NCBI GenBank assembly: GCA_963668435.2 | Contig: CAXXSC010000003.1 | Span: 124,001 to 188,000, forward strand | Length of the DNA stretch: 64,000 nucleotides | Origin: G963668435 sp963668435 | Lineage (GTDB): Bacteria > Latescibacterota > Latescibacteria > Latescibacterales > Latescibacteraceae | Reading direction: 5' to 3' | Shown here: piece after piece, positions 9,091 to 20,136 of the stretch | How the letters are laid out: every line of letters starts with the position of its first letter | Position numbering within the stretch: the stretch's first letter is position 1 | Notes under the pieces: model-generated | Told to the model about the DNA's origin: nothing | Databases searched by the model: none | The model's input: the letters and a program-made list of their open reading frames with translations, nothing else | Program-made: the position numbers and the translations under genes

Positions 9091-9172
9091 GATCGCCAGT
9101 ACCCCCTCTTTTTATTGCCGCCACAGCGCGAAAGATGCGCGGCCTGTCATAGAGAATTGTCCTTGTTGAGTC

Positions 9173-9760
9173 TCAAGCGCTTACAGATTCGTAACCGAGC
9201 CTGAAAGCCTCCATGTTGACATCGATGAACTTTTTCGGAACACGGCGTTTAATGACCGTTTCCCAGAGATCGCGTTCGATATCGAAATTCGATGCGAGCG
9301 CCGCCAGCAATACAACATTTGCCGCCTTGAATGTGCCTGCCTTTTCCGCAAGCTCCCTGGCGTGGATCGTTTTCAGGTTGAATCCAAGCTCTTTCACCCT
9401 CTTTTCCACATCGTCGGGATAGGTGCCCATGCCGATGGAAACCGTGGGCGGGATGATCTTTGTCTGGTTCATGATGATGGTCGCTCCCCCGGCCAGAAGA
9501 TCACTGCTCCTGAGCCCTTCGACCATCTCGAATGCAAGCATGATGTCGGCCTTGCCCATTTCGATCAGGGGCGATTTCACGTCCTTGCCGAAACGCACAT
9601 GGCTGGAAACACTGCCGCCGCGCTGTGCCATGCCGTGGACCTCGCTCTTGCGGACATCATAGCCCGCTTCGAGTGCCACTTCCGAAAGCACCTCGGACGC
9701 CAGAATGATTCCCTGACCGCCGACACCGACGAGCAGTACGTTTTTCGTTCCGTTTTCCAT
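9173..9760 (-). CDS. iorB: Indolepyruvate ferredoxin oxidoreductase, beta subunit
   Basis: Gamma-type subunit of 2-oxoacid:ferredoxin oxidoreductases, 195 residues from the ATG at 9760. N-terminal VLLVGVGGQGIILASEVLSE is the family's glycine-rich motif, and EVHGMAQRGGSVSSHVRFG is the second conserved block. An in-frame start seven codons upstream (9781) is possible, but GGAG lies eight bases before the ATG at 9760. With IorA it forms the enzyme that decarboxylates arylpyruvates (indole-, phenyl-, hydroxyphenylpyruvate) to aryl-acetyl-CoA while reducing ferredoxin. It is 83 bases downstream of iorA. Confidence 0.95.
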   Translation of the reverse strand: MENGTKNVLLVGVGGQGIILASEVLSEVALEAGYDVRKSEVHGMAQRGGSVSSHVRFGKDVKSPLIEMGKADIMLAFEMVEGLRSSDLLAGGATIIMNQTKIIPPTVSIGMGTYPDDVEKRVKELGFNLKTIHARELAEKAGTFKAANVVLLAALASNFDIERDLWETVIKRRVPKKFIDVNMEAFRLGYESVSA

Positions 9761-9843
9761 ATCTATCTCCGCTTTTCTCACAACTTTCTGTTTGCAGCGA
9801 GCTCTGTTTTTCTAACTGCGCCGCCTGCCTGTCCGCTATTGCA

Positions 9844-11601
9844 TCAGACCGTGTTTTCTGTCGCCTCGATAGCATCGAAGGGGCATACCTGACGGCAGAT
9901 ACCGCAACCGTAACACATTCCGCGGTCGATCATGAATACATCGTCCTTCTTGATAATTGCCGGACAACCGATCTTAAGGCAGCTTCCGCATTTTTTACAG
10001 ATATCCTGCCTGATAGTGGACAGCGCGAAATCCGTGTCGCGGACTTTCAGGGCACAGGCGCGTTTGACAACCATGACCGAAGGCTCGTCGAGCGCGAGAC
10101 ATTCCTGCATGGCCTTGTCGGTTTCCTCTATGTTGAACGGATCGACCTCGTGAACATGTTTGACACCCAGCGCACGGGCGACCTCTGCAATGTTGACCAT
10201 ATGGGTCGGTTCACCCTTGATGGTGAATCCGGTGCCGGGGTGCTCCTGATGGCCGGTCATGGCCGTTGTGCGGTTGTCGAGCACACAGACAACGACACGC
10301 GCCTTGTTATAGACAACATCCATGAGGCCGGTGATACCGGAGTGCATGAACGTTGAATCGCCAAGCACCGCGATCACGCGTTTCTCGGGATCCTGTTCCG
10401 CAAGCGCCTTGGAGAAACCGATGGCGCCGCTGATTGATGCGCCCATGCAGATACAGGTGTCCATCATCGAAAGCGGCGGCAGTACACTCAGTGTATAACA
10501 GCCGATATCGCCAGTGACAAAGACTTTATTTTTCTTGGCCACGTGGAAGAAGCCGCGGTGCGGGCAGCCGGGGCAAAGCACCGGTGGGCGCATGGGAATC
10601 GGTGTATTTTCAGGAATACGGCTCTCCGGGATTTTTTCACCGGTCAGGCCCATTCTGATAAGCTCGGGATTCAGTTCACCGCAGCGAGGGAACGCATCCT
10701 TGCCGATAATCTCGATACCCAGAGTCTTGACATATTCCTCAATGTAGGGTTCGAGCTCCTCGATAACGTAAAGTTTCTCGACGGAAGCGGCAAAATCACG
10801 GATCATTTTCTCGGGCAGGGGATGGCTCATGCCGATGAGCAGGAAACTCGCATCAGGTATGACTTCCAGTGCATACTGTGATGCCACACCGGAACTGATA
10901 ATGCCAACTTTGCCGGCGCCCTCGATTACTCGGTTCCATGAGGTCGTGTCAGCATGCTCTTTGAGTTTGAGCAGGCGCTCCTCGATGGTAACATGGCGTT
11001 TCCGGGCATGGGCGGGAATCATGACATATTTCTGGGGATTGCGCTCGAACGTCTTTGTTTCGACTTCGACTCGCTCACCGACAACGACCGGGCTCTTGCC
11101 ATGGCAGACACGGGTGGTGATCCTGACGAGTACCGGCGTGTCGAATTCCTCGGACAGTTCAAACGCCGCCTTGGTCATGTCGAGGGCTTCCTGGCTGTTG
11201 GCCGGCTCGAACATGGGGATTTTTGCGAACTTGGCGTAGTTCCTGTTGTCCTGCTCATTCTGTGAGGAATGCATGCCGGGATCGTCGGCGCAGACAATGA
11301 CCAGCCCGCGGTTAGTGCCAGTATACGTCAAGGTCATAAGCGGGTCGGCAGCCACATTGAGGCCCACGTGTTTCATACAGGCCAGTGCTCTGACACCTGC
11401 TATAGCCGCGCCGCCGGAAACCTCGAGCGCCACTTTTTCGTTTGGCGCCCATTCGGCATATATTTCATCGTATTTTGCGACATTCTCTAGGATTTCGGTC
11501 GAGGGTGTGCCGGGATAAGCTGCGGCAACTTTGACACCTGCCTCCCAGGCTCCTCTGGCGACCGCTTCGTCGCCAGTCATAAGTTTTTTTTCGTGCGTCA
11601 T
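9844..11601 (-). CDS. iorA: Indolepyruvate ferredoxin oxidoreductase, alpha subunit
   Basis: 585 residues. The N-terminal pyrimidine-binding part contains KLMTGDEAVARGAWEAGVKV and AAYPGTPSTEIL. The thiamine diphosphate part has GDIGCYTL and LGDSTFMHSGITGLMD with the metal-binding Asn in VLDNRTTAMTGHQ. The C-terminus carries two 4Fe-4S motifs: CKKCGSCLKIGCP (C-x2-C-x2-C-x4-C) and CYGCGICRQVCP. This is the oxygen-sensitive enzyme of aromatic amino-acid degradation in anaerobes and archaea. It precedes iorB and follows glgC on the same strand after a 243-base gap. The ferredoxin partner is not in the window. Confidence 0.96.
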   Translation of the reverse strand: MTHEKKLMTGDEAVARGAWEAGVKVAAAYPGTPSTEILENVAKYDEIYAEWAPNEKVALEVSGGAAIAGVRALACMKHVGLNVAADPLMTLTYTGTNRGLVIVCADDPGMHSSQNEQDNRNYAKFAKIPMFEPANSQEALDMTKAAFELSEEFDTPVLVRITTRVCHGKSPVVVGERVEVETKTFERNPQKYVMIPAHARKRHVTIEERLLKLKEHADTTSWNRVIEGAGKVGIISSGVASQYALEVIPDASFLLIGMSHPLPEKMIRDFAASVEKLYVIEELEPYIEEYVKTLGIEIIGKDAFPRCGELNPELIRMGLTGEKIPESRIPENTPIPMRPPVLCPGCPHRGFFHVAKKNKVFVTGDIGCYTLSVLPPLSMMDTCICMGASISGAIGFSKALAEQDPEKRVIAVLGDSTFMHSGITGLMDVVYNKARVVVCVLDNRTTAMTGHQEHPGTGFTIKGEPTHMVNIAEVARALGVKHVHEVDPFNIEETDKAMQECLALDEPSVMVVKRACALKVRDTDFALSTIRQDICKKCGSCLKIGCPAIIKKDDVFMIDRGMCYGCGICRQVCPFDAIEATENTV

Positions 11602-11767
11602 AATTGCTCCGGTATGGAATCTTCGATTGTGTTTTATTACTGCCGGCGAGTAGTTTCAAAATAACACCCGCATTGATACGTAAATACTTATTAAAGCTAA
11701 TAATACATAACTCTATCTAGACAAGGCAAGTGTTTTCTGTTTTGTTGCATTCCTGCCGAAAATAGCT

Positions 11768-11788
11768 GGCATTTTACAGGGAAATGCC
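11768..11788 (-). terminator. Weak hairpin between glgC and iorA
   Basis: GGCATTT and AAATGCC form a seven-base stem with a seven-base loop, 57 bases after the glgC stop. There is no clear T tract on the minus strand, so termination may be partial. Confidence 0.35.
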
Positions 11789-11844
11789 GGGATGCTTCTG
11801 CTAACAACTTGTATTATAGAAAGATAAGTTGGTTTATTTTGATG

Positions 11845-13098
<1,254 letters not shown>

Positions 13099-13206
13099 GG
13101 AATACCTCTGTCTGAGAGTTATCGTCGAAGGTCCATTCCATGTAATATACAGCCTTTCGCCGATAAATCAACGAAAGTCTCCCGTCAGGTGTTGTCTGCT
13201 CTATGT

Positions 13207-14514
13207 TTATGCCCCGTTGTTCCTTGTGTCGAGCATACGCTGGTATTTCTCGCCCGGTGGAGGGAAATGGCTCGGCTCGACAAAACGGACTTTCGGCTCA
13301 AAAGATAGCCGCGCTGTCAGCTCATGACGCAGCGTGGATTCGAGATGGCGGTAGTTGCGCATCTCGTCCTTAAACAGCTGTTCCGATACCTCGATCAAAA
13401 TCTCGAGATCGTCGCCAAGCTCATTGCGTGAGGCGACAAGCTGGTAACGTGCCGGGATGCTCAGCATGCGGTTCAGGATTTCATCCACATCTTTCATGTA
13501 GACATTGACGCCCCGGACAATCAAAAGGTCGGTCTGCCTGCTCGCAATTCGCGAAAGGCGCGCATGGGTTCTGCCGCAGTCGCAGGGCTCGTAATTAATC
13601 GAGGTCAGGTCGCCGGTCCGGTAACGTATCAGGGGCATGGACTCGCGGGCAAGGGTGGTGACCACGAGCTCGCCGATTTCGCCTTCGTCGAGAAGTTCGC
13701 CGCTTTCCGGATCAATGATCTCGGGGAAGAACTGGTCCTCCCAGATATGAAGGCCGCATTTACATTCGCATTCACCGGCGACACCCGGTCCCATCAGTTC
13801 GCTGATGCCGTAGATATCAAACGCCTCGATACCGAGTGACGTCTCGATACGCTTGCGGATTTCTTCGCTCCAGGGCTCTGCACCGAAAAGTCCGCGTCTT
13901 AAAGTCAGTTCGTTGGTCATGAGACGGCGGCTTGCCATAACATTGGCGATCTGCATGGCGTAGGAGGGGGTGGAGAAGAGGCAGGTCGTGTGATAGTCCT
14001 GCATGATCCTGATCTGCTGCTCGACATCGCCGACCGAAACCGGGATTACCGTGGCTCCCATATGCTCGGCGCCCATGTCCAGGCCGAAACCGCCGGAAAA
14101 AAGCCCATAGGCGAATGAAATCTGTACGATATCGCGGGAGTCGATGCCGACTGCGCAAAGGATGCGCGCCATTGCCTCGGCCCAGTGGTCACGGTCGTTT
14201 TTCGTATAGCCGACCACCACCGGACGGCCGGTCGTGCCTGATGATGAATGGATGCGCGCGATGTCCCTCAGAGTCACCGCGAAAAAGCCATAGGGCTGGT
14301 TCTCGACCAGGTTGTCACGTGTGGTGAACGGAAGCCTCGCGAGATCCTCGGCATTTCTGACTTTCTCCGGAATAACGCCGTTTTTCGAGAAAAGGTCGTG
14401 ATAAAACGGCACATTGTTCACAGCACGGTTCAACGTTGCCTGCAGGCGCTCGGTTTTTATAATGTCTATCTCGTCGCGCGAGGCGAGTTCCATCTTTCTG
14501 TTCCAGACTCCCAT
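13207..14514 (-). CDS. paaK: Phenylacetate-CoA ligase, copy 2 (AMP-forming)
   Basis: 435 residues from the ATG at 14514, which has GGGGAG about seven bases upstream; a TTG at 14535 would add seven residues. Motifs are HSSSGTTGRPVVVGY (P-loop), IYGISELMGPGV (A5), RYRTGDLTSI (A7) and CDCGRTHARLSRI. The C-terminus is PPPGEKYQRMLDTR, where Lys of GEKYQR takes the catalytic position; the GKAKRV(T/I)D string of copies 1 and 3 is changed here. This divergence suggests a different acid. It follows livF by about 180 bases on the same strand, which suggests activation of a carboxylate linked to the Liv transporter's substrate. Confidence 0.92.
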   Translation of the reverse strand: MGVWNRKMELASRDEIDIIKTERLQATLNRAVNNVPFYHDLFSKNGVIPEKVRNAEDLARLPFTTRDNLVENQPYGFFAVTLRDIARIHSSSGTTGRPVVVGYTKNDRDHWAEAMARILCAVGIDSRDIVQISFAYGLFSGGFGLDMGAEHMGATVIPVSVGDVEQQIRIMQDYHTTCLFSTPSYAMQIANVMASRRLMTNELTLRRGLFGAEPWSEEIRKRIETSLGIEAFDIYGISELMGPGVAGECECKCGLHIWEDQFFPEIIDPESGELLDEGEIGELVVTTLARESMPLIRYRTGDLTSINYEPCDCGRTHARLSRIASRQTDLLIVRGVNVYMKDVDEILNRMLSIPARYQLVASRNELGDDLEILIEVSEQLFKDEMRNYRHLESTLRHELTARLSFEPKVRFVEPSHFPPPGEKYQRMLDTRNNGA

Positions 14515-14695
14515 GGCTCGGCTCCCCTCTTTCAATTCATTATTCGATATAGCAAGTTCAGGTCATAACATAAAAAACATCGACGCAATGGAGCGGCGAA
14601 AACACCGGTTGTTAAGCGTATGCTTTTATCTCCGCTGTTTTCAGGATATCGGTGTTCTCTGCAGTTCATTCGACATCTATATGTGTATTCGATAT

Positions 14696-15460
14696 TCAAT
14701 CTTCACTTGTGTCAGACTCTTTCTCGTCAACCGTGCATTCCGACAGGAAACCGTCGACAGCCTTGCCGAGATAGGCACGCTGGATGTCTTTGCTTCGGGT
14801 CAATTCCTCGGCTGTGCCGGACAGGACTATTTTGCCGGTTTCGAGCACATATGCTCTGTCGGAAACCTTGAGCGCCGCTTTTGCATTCTGTTCTACGAGC
14901 AGAATGGTCATGCCGTCGTTCTTGAGCTGGACAATGACTTTGAAAATCTCCTTGATAATCAGAGGTGCGAGTCCCATCGAGGGTTCGTCCAGCAGAAGGA
15001 TTTTCGGACGGGCCATCAGCGCGCGTCCCAGTGCAAGCATCTGCTGTTCACCGCCGGAAAGCGTTCCCGCAAGGTTCTCACGACGCTCCGCAAGCCGTGG
15101 GAAAAGCTCGAATATCCACTCCATGTCTTTCGCAACCTCTTTGTCCCTTCGCGTGTAAGCGCCGAGCCGGAGGTTGTCGGGTATGCTCAACGGTGCGAAA
15201 ATCTGCCGTCCCTCGGGTACATGAGCGATTCCTGCGCTGACTATCTGATCGGGACGTCTTTTGATAATCGAGTTTCCCTCGAGCAGGATATCGCCGTCGG
15301 TGTGTTTCATAAGGCCCGAAATAGCATGAAGCGTCGTGGTTTTGCCTGCGCCGTTTGCACCGATCAGGCAGACCACTTCGCCTTTACCGACATGCAGCGA
15401 AATACCCTTGAGCGCCTGGATTCCATCGTAATAAGCTTCGAGATTCTTGATTAAGAGCAT
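14696..15460 (-). CDS. livF: Branched-chain amino acid ABC transporter ATPase LivF
   Basis: Cytoplasmic ATPase of a LivKHMGF-type importer, 254 residues. Walker A GANGAGKTT lies near the N-terminus, the signature is LSGGEQQMLALGRAL, and Walker B is ILLLDEPSMGL. LRLGAYTRRDKEVAKDMEWIFELFPRL is LivF-type. The acidic tail (TVDEKESDTSED) is slightly longer than usual. It is the fifth gene of the transporter set, about 100 bases after livG. Confidence 0.94.
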   Translation of the reverse strand: MLLIKNLEAYYDGIQALKGISLHVGKGEVVCLIGANGAGKTTTLHAISGLMKHTDGDILLEGNSIIKRRPDQIVSAGIAHVPEGRQIFAPLSIPDNLRLGAYTRRDKEVAKDMEWIFELFPRLAERRENLAGTLSGGEQQMLALGRALMARPKILLLDEPSMGLAPLIIKEIFKVIVQLKNDGMTILLVEQNAKAALKVSDRAYVLETGKIVLSGTAEELTRSKDIQRAYLGKAVDGFLSECTVDEKESDTSED

Positions 15461-15560
15461 GATTTTCGTTCAACGTTCAAAGATGAAAGTTCGCAGTCTG
15501 AAATGAATAAAAAATTGAGACCAAGGCTCAAGAAAGAATACTTCTGAACATTCTCACACA

Positions 15561-16319
15561 TCAGTCCTCGCCGAGATAGGCCCGTATAACCTCCGGATTG
15601 CACTGCACCTCAGAGGGGCTTCCCTCTGCGATCAGGACGCCGTTGTTGAGCACGAACACCTTGTCCGAGATCGACATGACCAGTTCCATATCGTGTTCGA
15701 CCAGAAAGACAGTCACGCCGAGGTCGCGGATTTTCCCGATCATTTCGCCGAGCATAAGCGTTTCCTGCGAATTAAGTCCCGCCGCGGGCTCGTCGAGGAG
15801 CAAAAGCTCCGGTTCAGAGGCAAGCGCCCGCGCTATTTCAAGCGAGCGCTGCTGCCCGAATGCGAGGCTCCCGGCGCTTGTTTCGGCAAATTCGGTGATG
15901 CCCACGAATTCGAGCTGTTCCATGGCGCGTTCCCTGATCCGGTGTTCCTCCTGTTTCGTGCCGGGAAGTTTCAGCGCTGAAGCTAAAATGCCTTTTTTCC
16001 CGCTTGTATGAAGGCCGACCATGATATTTTCCAGCACGGTCATATTGGGAAAAACCTTGATGTTCTGAAATGTGCGGGCAATGCCCAGGGCCGCTATCTT
16101 ATAGGGCGGCAGGCGGGTGATGTCGTGATCGCGGAATTTGATCTTGCCCGAGGATACCGACAGGAGCCCTGAAACCAGATTGAACGCCGTGGTCTTACCT
16201 GCGCCGTTGGGGCCAATGAGTGCGGTGATCGAGCCGGGCTCTATTGCGGCTTCCAGATCACAGACTGCCTTGAGGCCGCCGAAATTCCTGCAGAGACCGT
16301 TGATGGTCAGAAGGCTCAT
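15561..16319 (-). CDS. livG: Branched-chain amino acid ABC transporter ATPase LivG
   Basis: 252 residues. Walker A is GPNGAGKTTAFNLVSG, the signature region reads LAFGQQRSLEIARAL (the non-canonical LivG form) and Walker B is LLLLDEPAAGLN. LGIARTFQNIKVFPNMTVLENIMVG is the LivG-specific block. The start overlaps the livM stop by four bases, so translation is probably coupled. It pairs with LivF to drive uptake through LivH and LivM. Confidence 0.95.
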   Translation of the reverse strand: MSLLTINGLCRNFGGLKAVCDLEAAIEPGSITALIGPNGAGKTTAFNLVSGLLSVSSGKIKFRDHDITRLPPYKIAALGIARTFQNIKVFPNMTVLENIMVGLHTSGKKGILASALKLPGTKQEEHRIRERAMEQLEFVGITEFAETSAGSLAFGQQRSLEIARALASEPELLLLDEPAAGLNSQETLMLGEMIGKIRDLGVTVFLVEHDMELVMSISDKVFVLNNGVLIAEGSPSEVQCNPEVIRAYLGED

Positions 16320-17302
16320 ACGTTACCTCCCCGGACCGTCTTCAGTTTCGCTCTGACCTTGTTGTAGAGCGAGCTGAAAAGCCCCACAAGGCCGTTAGGC
16401 AAAAACATCATCATGCCCAGAAGTACGAATCCGTACATCAGGATATCATAGTCGTCGAATACACCGAGGAACTGCGGCAGAAGTGTGAAAATGACCGCGC
16501 CGATGATTGCGCCCCAGAGACTTTTCATGCCGCCGCTCATGATCATGATCAGCAGGAGAATGGATTTGTTCATGTTGAATCCGGTGGGGCTGACGAACTT
16601 CATGTGATGGACATAAAGGCTTCCGGCGATCGCAGTGAGAATCGCTGAGTAAACAAAAACCTGAATCTTATAAAAGGAGACATTGACACCCATGGCGCTG
16701 GCCGCGGTTTCGTCACCGTGGATGCTCTTGAGTGCACGGCCAACCCGCGAATTGATAATGTTGAGCGAGAGCACAACGCAGATAAAGGCAATTCCCCAGA
16801 CGAGATAGTATTTCGAGAGCTTGCTGGCAAATTCGAATCCGAAAATCCTCATATGCGGGACACCGCTGAATCCGGAAGGGCCGCCGGTGACATCGACTGC
16901 CGCGTTGCAGATCACGTAGATTATCTCGCTGAAACCGAGTGTCGCCATCGCGAGATAATGCCCGCGCAGCCTGAGCGAGGGGAGCCCCACTATAAGCGCC
17001 CCGGCTATTGCCGCTATAACACCCACAAAAAGCGCCGAAAGGGGAGACCAGCCGTAATTTTTTGTCAACAGCGCCGAGGCATAGCCGCCAATCGCCAGAA
17101 AACCGGCATGTCCCAGCGATATCTGGCCCGCATAACCCATCAGCATACTGAGGCCGTTGGTGGCGATAGCATAGATTCCGGCGAACACCATCACGCCCAG
17201 ATAGTACTGGTTGCTGATGAAGAAAGGCAGCGCGATGATTAGCCCCAGGAAGATGGCCAGTTTTATGTAATTGCTTTTTGTCATAGTCAGTTTGAAAGTC
17301 AA
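16316..17302 (-). CDS. livM: Branched-chain amino acid ABC transporter permease LivM
   Basis: Inner-membrane permease, 328 residues with about nine hydrophobic segments. GLSMLMGYAGQISLGHAGFLAIGGYASALL is the family's N-terminal block (positions about 49-78), and GRALKSIHGDETAASAMGV is the cytoplasmic loop that contacts the ATPases. The basic C-terminus is normal. It overlaps livG by four bases and follows livH after a 128-base gap. Confidence 0.94.
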   Translation of the reverse strand: MTFKLTMTKSNYIKLAIFLGLIIALPFFISNQYYLGVMVFAGIYAIATNGLSMLMGYAGQISLGHAGFLAIGGYASALLTKNYGWSPLSALFVGVIAAIAGALIVGLPSLRLRGHYLAMATLGFSEIIYVICNAAVDVTGGPSGFSGVPHMRIFGFEFASKLSKYYLVWGIAFICVVLSLNIINSRVGRALKSIHGDETAASAMGVNVSFYKIQVFVYSAILTAIAGSLYVHHMKFVSPTGFNMNKSILLLIMIMSGGMKSLWGAIIGAVIFTLLPQFLGVFDDYDILMYGFVLLGMMMFLPNGLVGLFSSLYNKVRAKLKTVRGGNV

Positions 17303-17430
17303 TTCACTATTAAATGGTCAAAGTTCATAAGACGTTGAAAAAAACATCAAGAGCGTTTAAAAGATCTGTACCTGATTCTGTCGTTTTACATAAAAAATTT
17401 TGCGCTAACTGCCATGTCTTTTGTTTTTGC

Positions 17431-18324
17431 TCAGAATTTTTTCAGTTTTGCTTCTTCTGCACGGGAGAACAGGCCGCTCGGCTTGATGAAAAGCACGATC
17501 AGCAATACCGCCATTGCGATAACATCTTTGTAATGGGACGATATCAGTGCGGTAGCGTAGGCCTCTATGAGACCGAGCAACAGTCCGGCAGCGACCGTTC
17601 CCGCCGGATTGCTCAGGCCACCGACAACTATAGCACAGAATCCTTTAAGAGCAAGAGGCGTGCCGCGCTCGAACGACATCATGGTCATCGGAGTAAGCAC
17701 GACACCCGCAATACCCCCGAGTCCGGCCGATATTGCGAATGACAGGAGCACGATGTTCCGTACATTGATGCCCATGAGCTTGGCCGCGGTACGGTTTGCC
17801 GCAGTGGCGCGCATTGCCTTGCCAACGAGCGAATACCGGAAGAGCATGAACAATGCTATGATCGAGGCGAATATGATTCCGACAATCCAGAATACCTGTG
17901 TCGAAACCGACGCGCCGAGAATAGCGACCGGCTCTTCACCTGAGAACATGGGAATACCATGCGCTTCTTTGCCCCAGACGAACATTGCGATACCGCGCAT
18001 CAGGATCGATCCGGCTACGGAGATCATGATCAGCCCCAGTACAGAAGGATTCTTGAGCGGGTGGATGCATGTCAGTTCGAATAATGCGCCGATCACCGTG
18101 GTGGCAAGGACTGCAACGATACAGGCCAGTAGGAGCGGCATGTGCAATGTGTGGTAACAGGTGACTGAGATCATGCCGCCGAGCATGACGAACTCGCCCT
18201 GCGCAAAGTTGATTATTCCGGTGGAACTGTAGATCAGCAGAAAGCCGAGCGCCACCATGGCATAAATAGAGCCGATAGTGATTCCCGAGAAGAAAAGCTG
18301 GATATAGCCGTCTAAACCTATCAT
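17431..18324 (-). CDS. livH: Branched-chain amino acid ABC transporter permease LivH
   Basis: 297 residues, about eight membrane segments. SIYAMVALGFLLIYSSTGI, NFAQGEFVMLGG and GKAMRATAANRTAAKLMGI (the EAA-like loop contacting the ATPases) are typical of LivH. The C-terminal LFIKPSGLFSR is conserved. It lies downstream of livK with a 183-base gap that contains a strong stem-loop. Confidence 0.94.
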   Translation of the reverse strand: MIGLDGYIQLFFSGITIGSIYAMVALGFLLIYSSTGIINFAQGEFVMLGGMISVTCYHTLHMPLLLACIVAVLATTVIGALFELTCIHPLKNPSVLGLIMISVAGSILMRGIAMFVWGKEAHGIPMFSGEEPVAILGASVSTQVFWIVGIIFASIIALFMLFRYSLVGKAMRATAANRTAAKLMGINVRNIVLLSFAISAGLGGIAGVVLTPMTMMSFERGTPLALKGFCAIVVGGLSNPAGTVAAGLLLGLIEAYATALISSHYKDVIAMAVLLIVLFIKPSGLFSRAEEAKLKKF

Positions 18325-18426
18325 TACTGCCGTTTCTTATAGTGGGTGTACCTGCGGCTTTTCTGGAACCCGGATTTCAGGATGGAATTCCTTGCCGGAC
18401 TGCTTGCCGCCTGCATGAATTTACAC

Positions 18427-18460
18427 GACAGGGAAGGCATCTGAGTCTGCCTTCCCCGTC
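18427..18460 (-). promoter_or_regulatory. Stem-loop between livK and livH
   Basis: A 13-base stem with one mismatch (GACAGGGAAGGCA against TGCCTTCCCCGTC) around an eight-base loop. It has no T tract, so it may be an mRNA-stabilising or attenuating structure that lets the binding protein be made in excess over the permeases. Confidence 0.55.
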
Positions 18461-18507
18461 ATTTCCAGAGATACAATGCAAAGAAATGAAACGCGAAAAA
18501 GGATACT

Positions 18508-19683
18508 TTACTGAGCGAGCCTGAACTGCTGATCCTTAACCGTAACGAGCGCGAATGCCTCGTCGGTGAGACCGCAGTGATCTGCCGGGGTCATGTTGAC
18601 CACGCCAGCTGTGCCTACAAAGTTCTTCTGTGCCTCAAGAGCAGTCCTGATGGCGTCCTTATCGTCAGAACCGGCAGCCTCGATGGCGTTGATCACGAGA
18701 TGAAGCGCATCATAGGCATGGCCCGCGAATGTGGATACTTCTTCGCCGAATTTGTTCTCGTAGGCGGTCTTGAATGCGTTGAGAACTTTATACTGCACAT
18801 GGGACGGATCGATATCGCCGATAACGAGCAGACGGCCGGCAGGGAAGAGGGTGCCTTCCGCCGCGGGCTCGATATAGCCCTTATTGCCGAAACCATGACT
18901 CTGATATATCTGGACATCGAGACCGTTCTGCTTAACTTGCCCTGCAAGTAGACGCTGTGCATCGACAATTGACCAGTTGATGAGCGCTTGAGGTTTTGCG
19001 GCCTTGATTTTGGTGAGCTGCGGTGTCAGGTCGGTTGCATCGCCGGGATAGGTTTCGTCGGCAACGATTTCGATGCCAAAATCACCGGCAGAGGCTAGGA
19101 GTTCTGCACGCCCTGGGGCGCCGAAACCGGTTGTGCCGCTGATGATGGCGACCTTTTTGAATCCCCGTTTTACGCAGTCAGCAAAAATTGTGCGGGCGCA
19201 ATGAGAATCGTTCTGCGGAGTTTTGAATACATACTTGTAGTTGGGGCGTGTTGTGTCGTTGCCAGGAAAGAGCTGTACCCAGGCGGCTGCACAGGAGACC
19301 AGCGGTACACCGGCTTCCTCGCAGACCGGGCCTGCGGCGATTGCGCAACCGGAACGTGTCGGCCCGATAATAGCGCAGACACCGTCGCGATTGATCAGTT
19401 TTTCTACATCGTTGACCGTGTTTTCGGGTACACCCTCGTCATCTTCGACGATGAGTTCGATCTGGCGTCCGAGGACACCTCCGGCGGCATTGATTTCTTC
19501 AACGATCATTTCCGCCGCGTTTTTCTCGGGACCGCCAAGTTTTGCCGCATTACCGGTCACTGAAAAAACAGCGCCGATCTTGATGGGCGCCAGATTCGCG
19601 GCCTCTTCCTGTTTCTGTCCGCAACCGGCGACAATGCCGATAGTGACAAGCGCGACCGCAAGAAACGTGATCACTTTTCTCAT
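18508..19683 (-). CDS. livK: Branched-chain amino acid ABC transporter binding lipoprotein LivK
   Basis: Extracytoplasmic binding protein of 391 residues, made as a lipoprotein: signal MRKVITFLAVALVTIGIVAGC with the lipid-attachment Cys at 21. The mature part follows the Leu/Ile/Val-binding pattern, with IKIGAVFSVTGNAAKLGGPE, ELIVEDDEGVPENTVNDVEKLI, CAIIGPTRSG and FAGHAYDALHLVINAIEAAG. It is the first gene of a co-directional run through livHMGF, with a strong promoter 72 bases upstream. The ligand may be a branched or aromatic amino acid, or an aromatic acid given the paaK neighbours. Confidence 0.93.
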   Translation of the reverse strand: MRKVITFLAVALVTIGIVAGCGQKQEEAANLAPIKIGAVFSVTGNAAKLGGPEKNAAEMIVEEINAAGGVLGRQIELIVEDDEGVPENTVNDVEKLINRDGVCAIIGPTRSGCAIAAGPVCEEAGVPLVSCAAAWVQLFPGNDTTRPNYKYVFKTPQNDSHCARTIFADCVKRGFKKVAIISGTTGFGAPGRAELLASAGDFGIEIVADETYPGDATDLTPQLTKIKAAKPQALINWSIVDAQRLLAGQVKQNGLDVQIYQSHGFGNKGYIEPAAEGTLFPAGRLLVIGDIDPSHVQYKVLNAFKTAYENKFGEEVSTFAGHAYDALHLVINAIEAAGSDDKDAIRTALEAQKNFVGTAGVVNMTPADHCGLTDEAFALVTVKDQQFRLAQ

Positions 19684-19754
19684 GTCAGTTCTTCCCCCTG
19701 TTTGAAGTTATGAGCATGATGAAAATAGAGCGCATTATTTTGTTGATTTTAATG

Positions 19755-19783
19755 ATGATAACGAAACACAAGCCCCGTGTCAA
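19755..19783 (-). promoter_or_regulatory. Promoter of the liv-paaK-ior run
   Basis: A perfect TTGACA (19778-19783) and TATCAT (19755-19760) on the minus strand with a 17-base spacer. It ends 71 bases before the livK start. It is among the best sigma-70-like promoters in the window. Confidence 0.7.
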
Positions 19784-20095
19784 CTGTTAATTAAATACGC
19801 GCATGTTCAGTGTTGTCAGTGTGTTAAGTGTGATATGGTCTGGGCGTGGGCGTGTGCGCTGTGTCTTGGCACCCTTCATTTTACCGGATCAGGCCTTTTT
19901 CGGCGCCTTTGCAGGCAGTTTTCAGCGGCCCTGATTGAGTCGCTCAATGATATGATTAAGGTCGTTGCGGACATCGGAGATTACAGGACTGTTTTAAGTG
20001 TGTGTTCATACTGTTTTACCGCATAGTCCATTCCTCTTTCGGGCATGTTTTCTGTGTCCGTATTTTTCTTTCGCATTTATCCTTCTTCTTTGATC

Positions 20096-20125
20096 TTTAC
20101 TCTTTGAACCGCCTTTTCTTATAAT
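20096..20125 (+). promoter_or_regulatory. Candidate promoter of the alpha-mannosidase gene
   Basis: TTTACT (20096-20101) and a perfect TATAAT (20120-20125) with an 18-base spacer, 83 bases before the start codon. Confidence 0.4.
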
Positions 20126-20136
20126 CTTGTACTATT

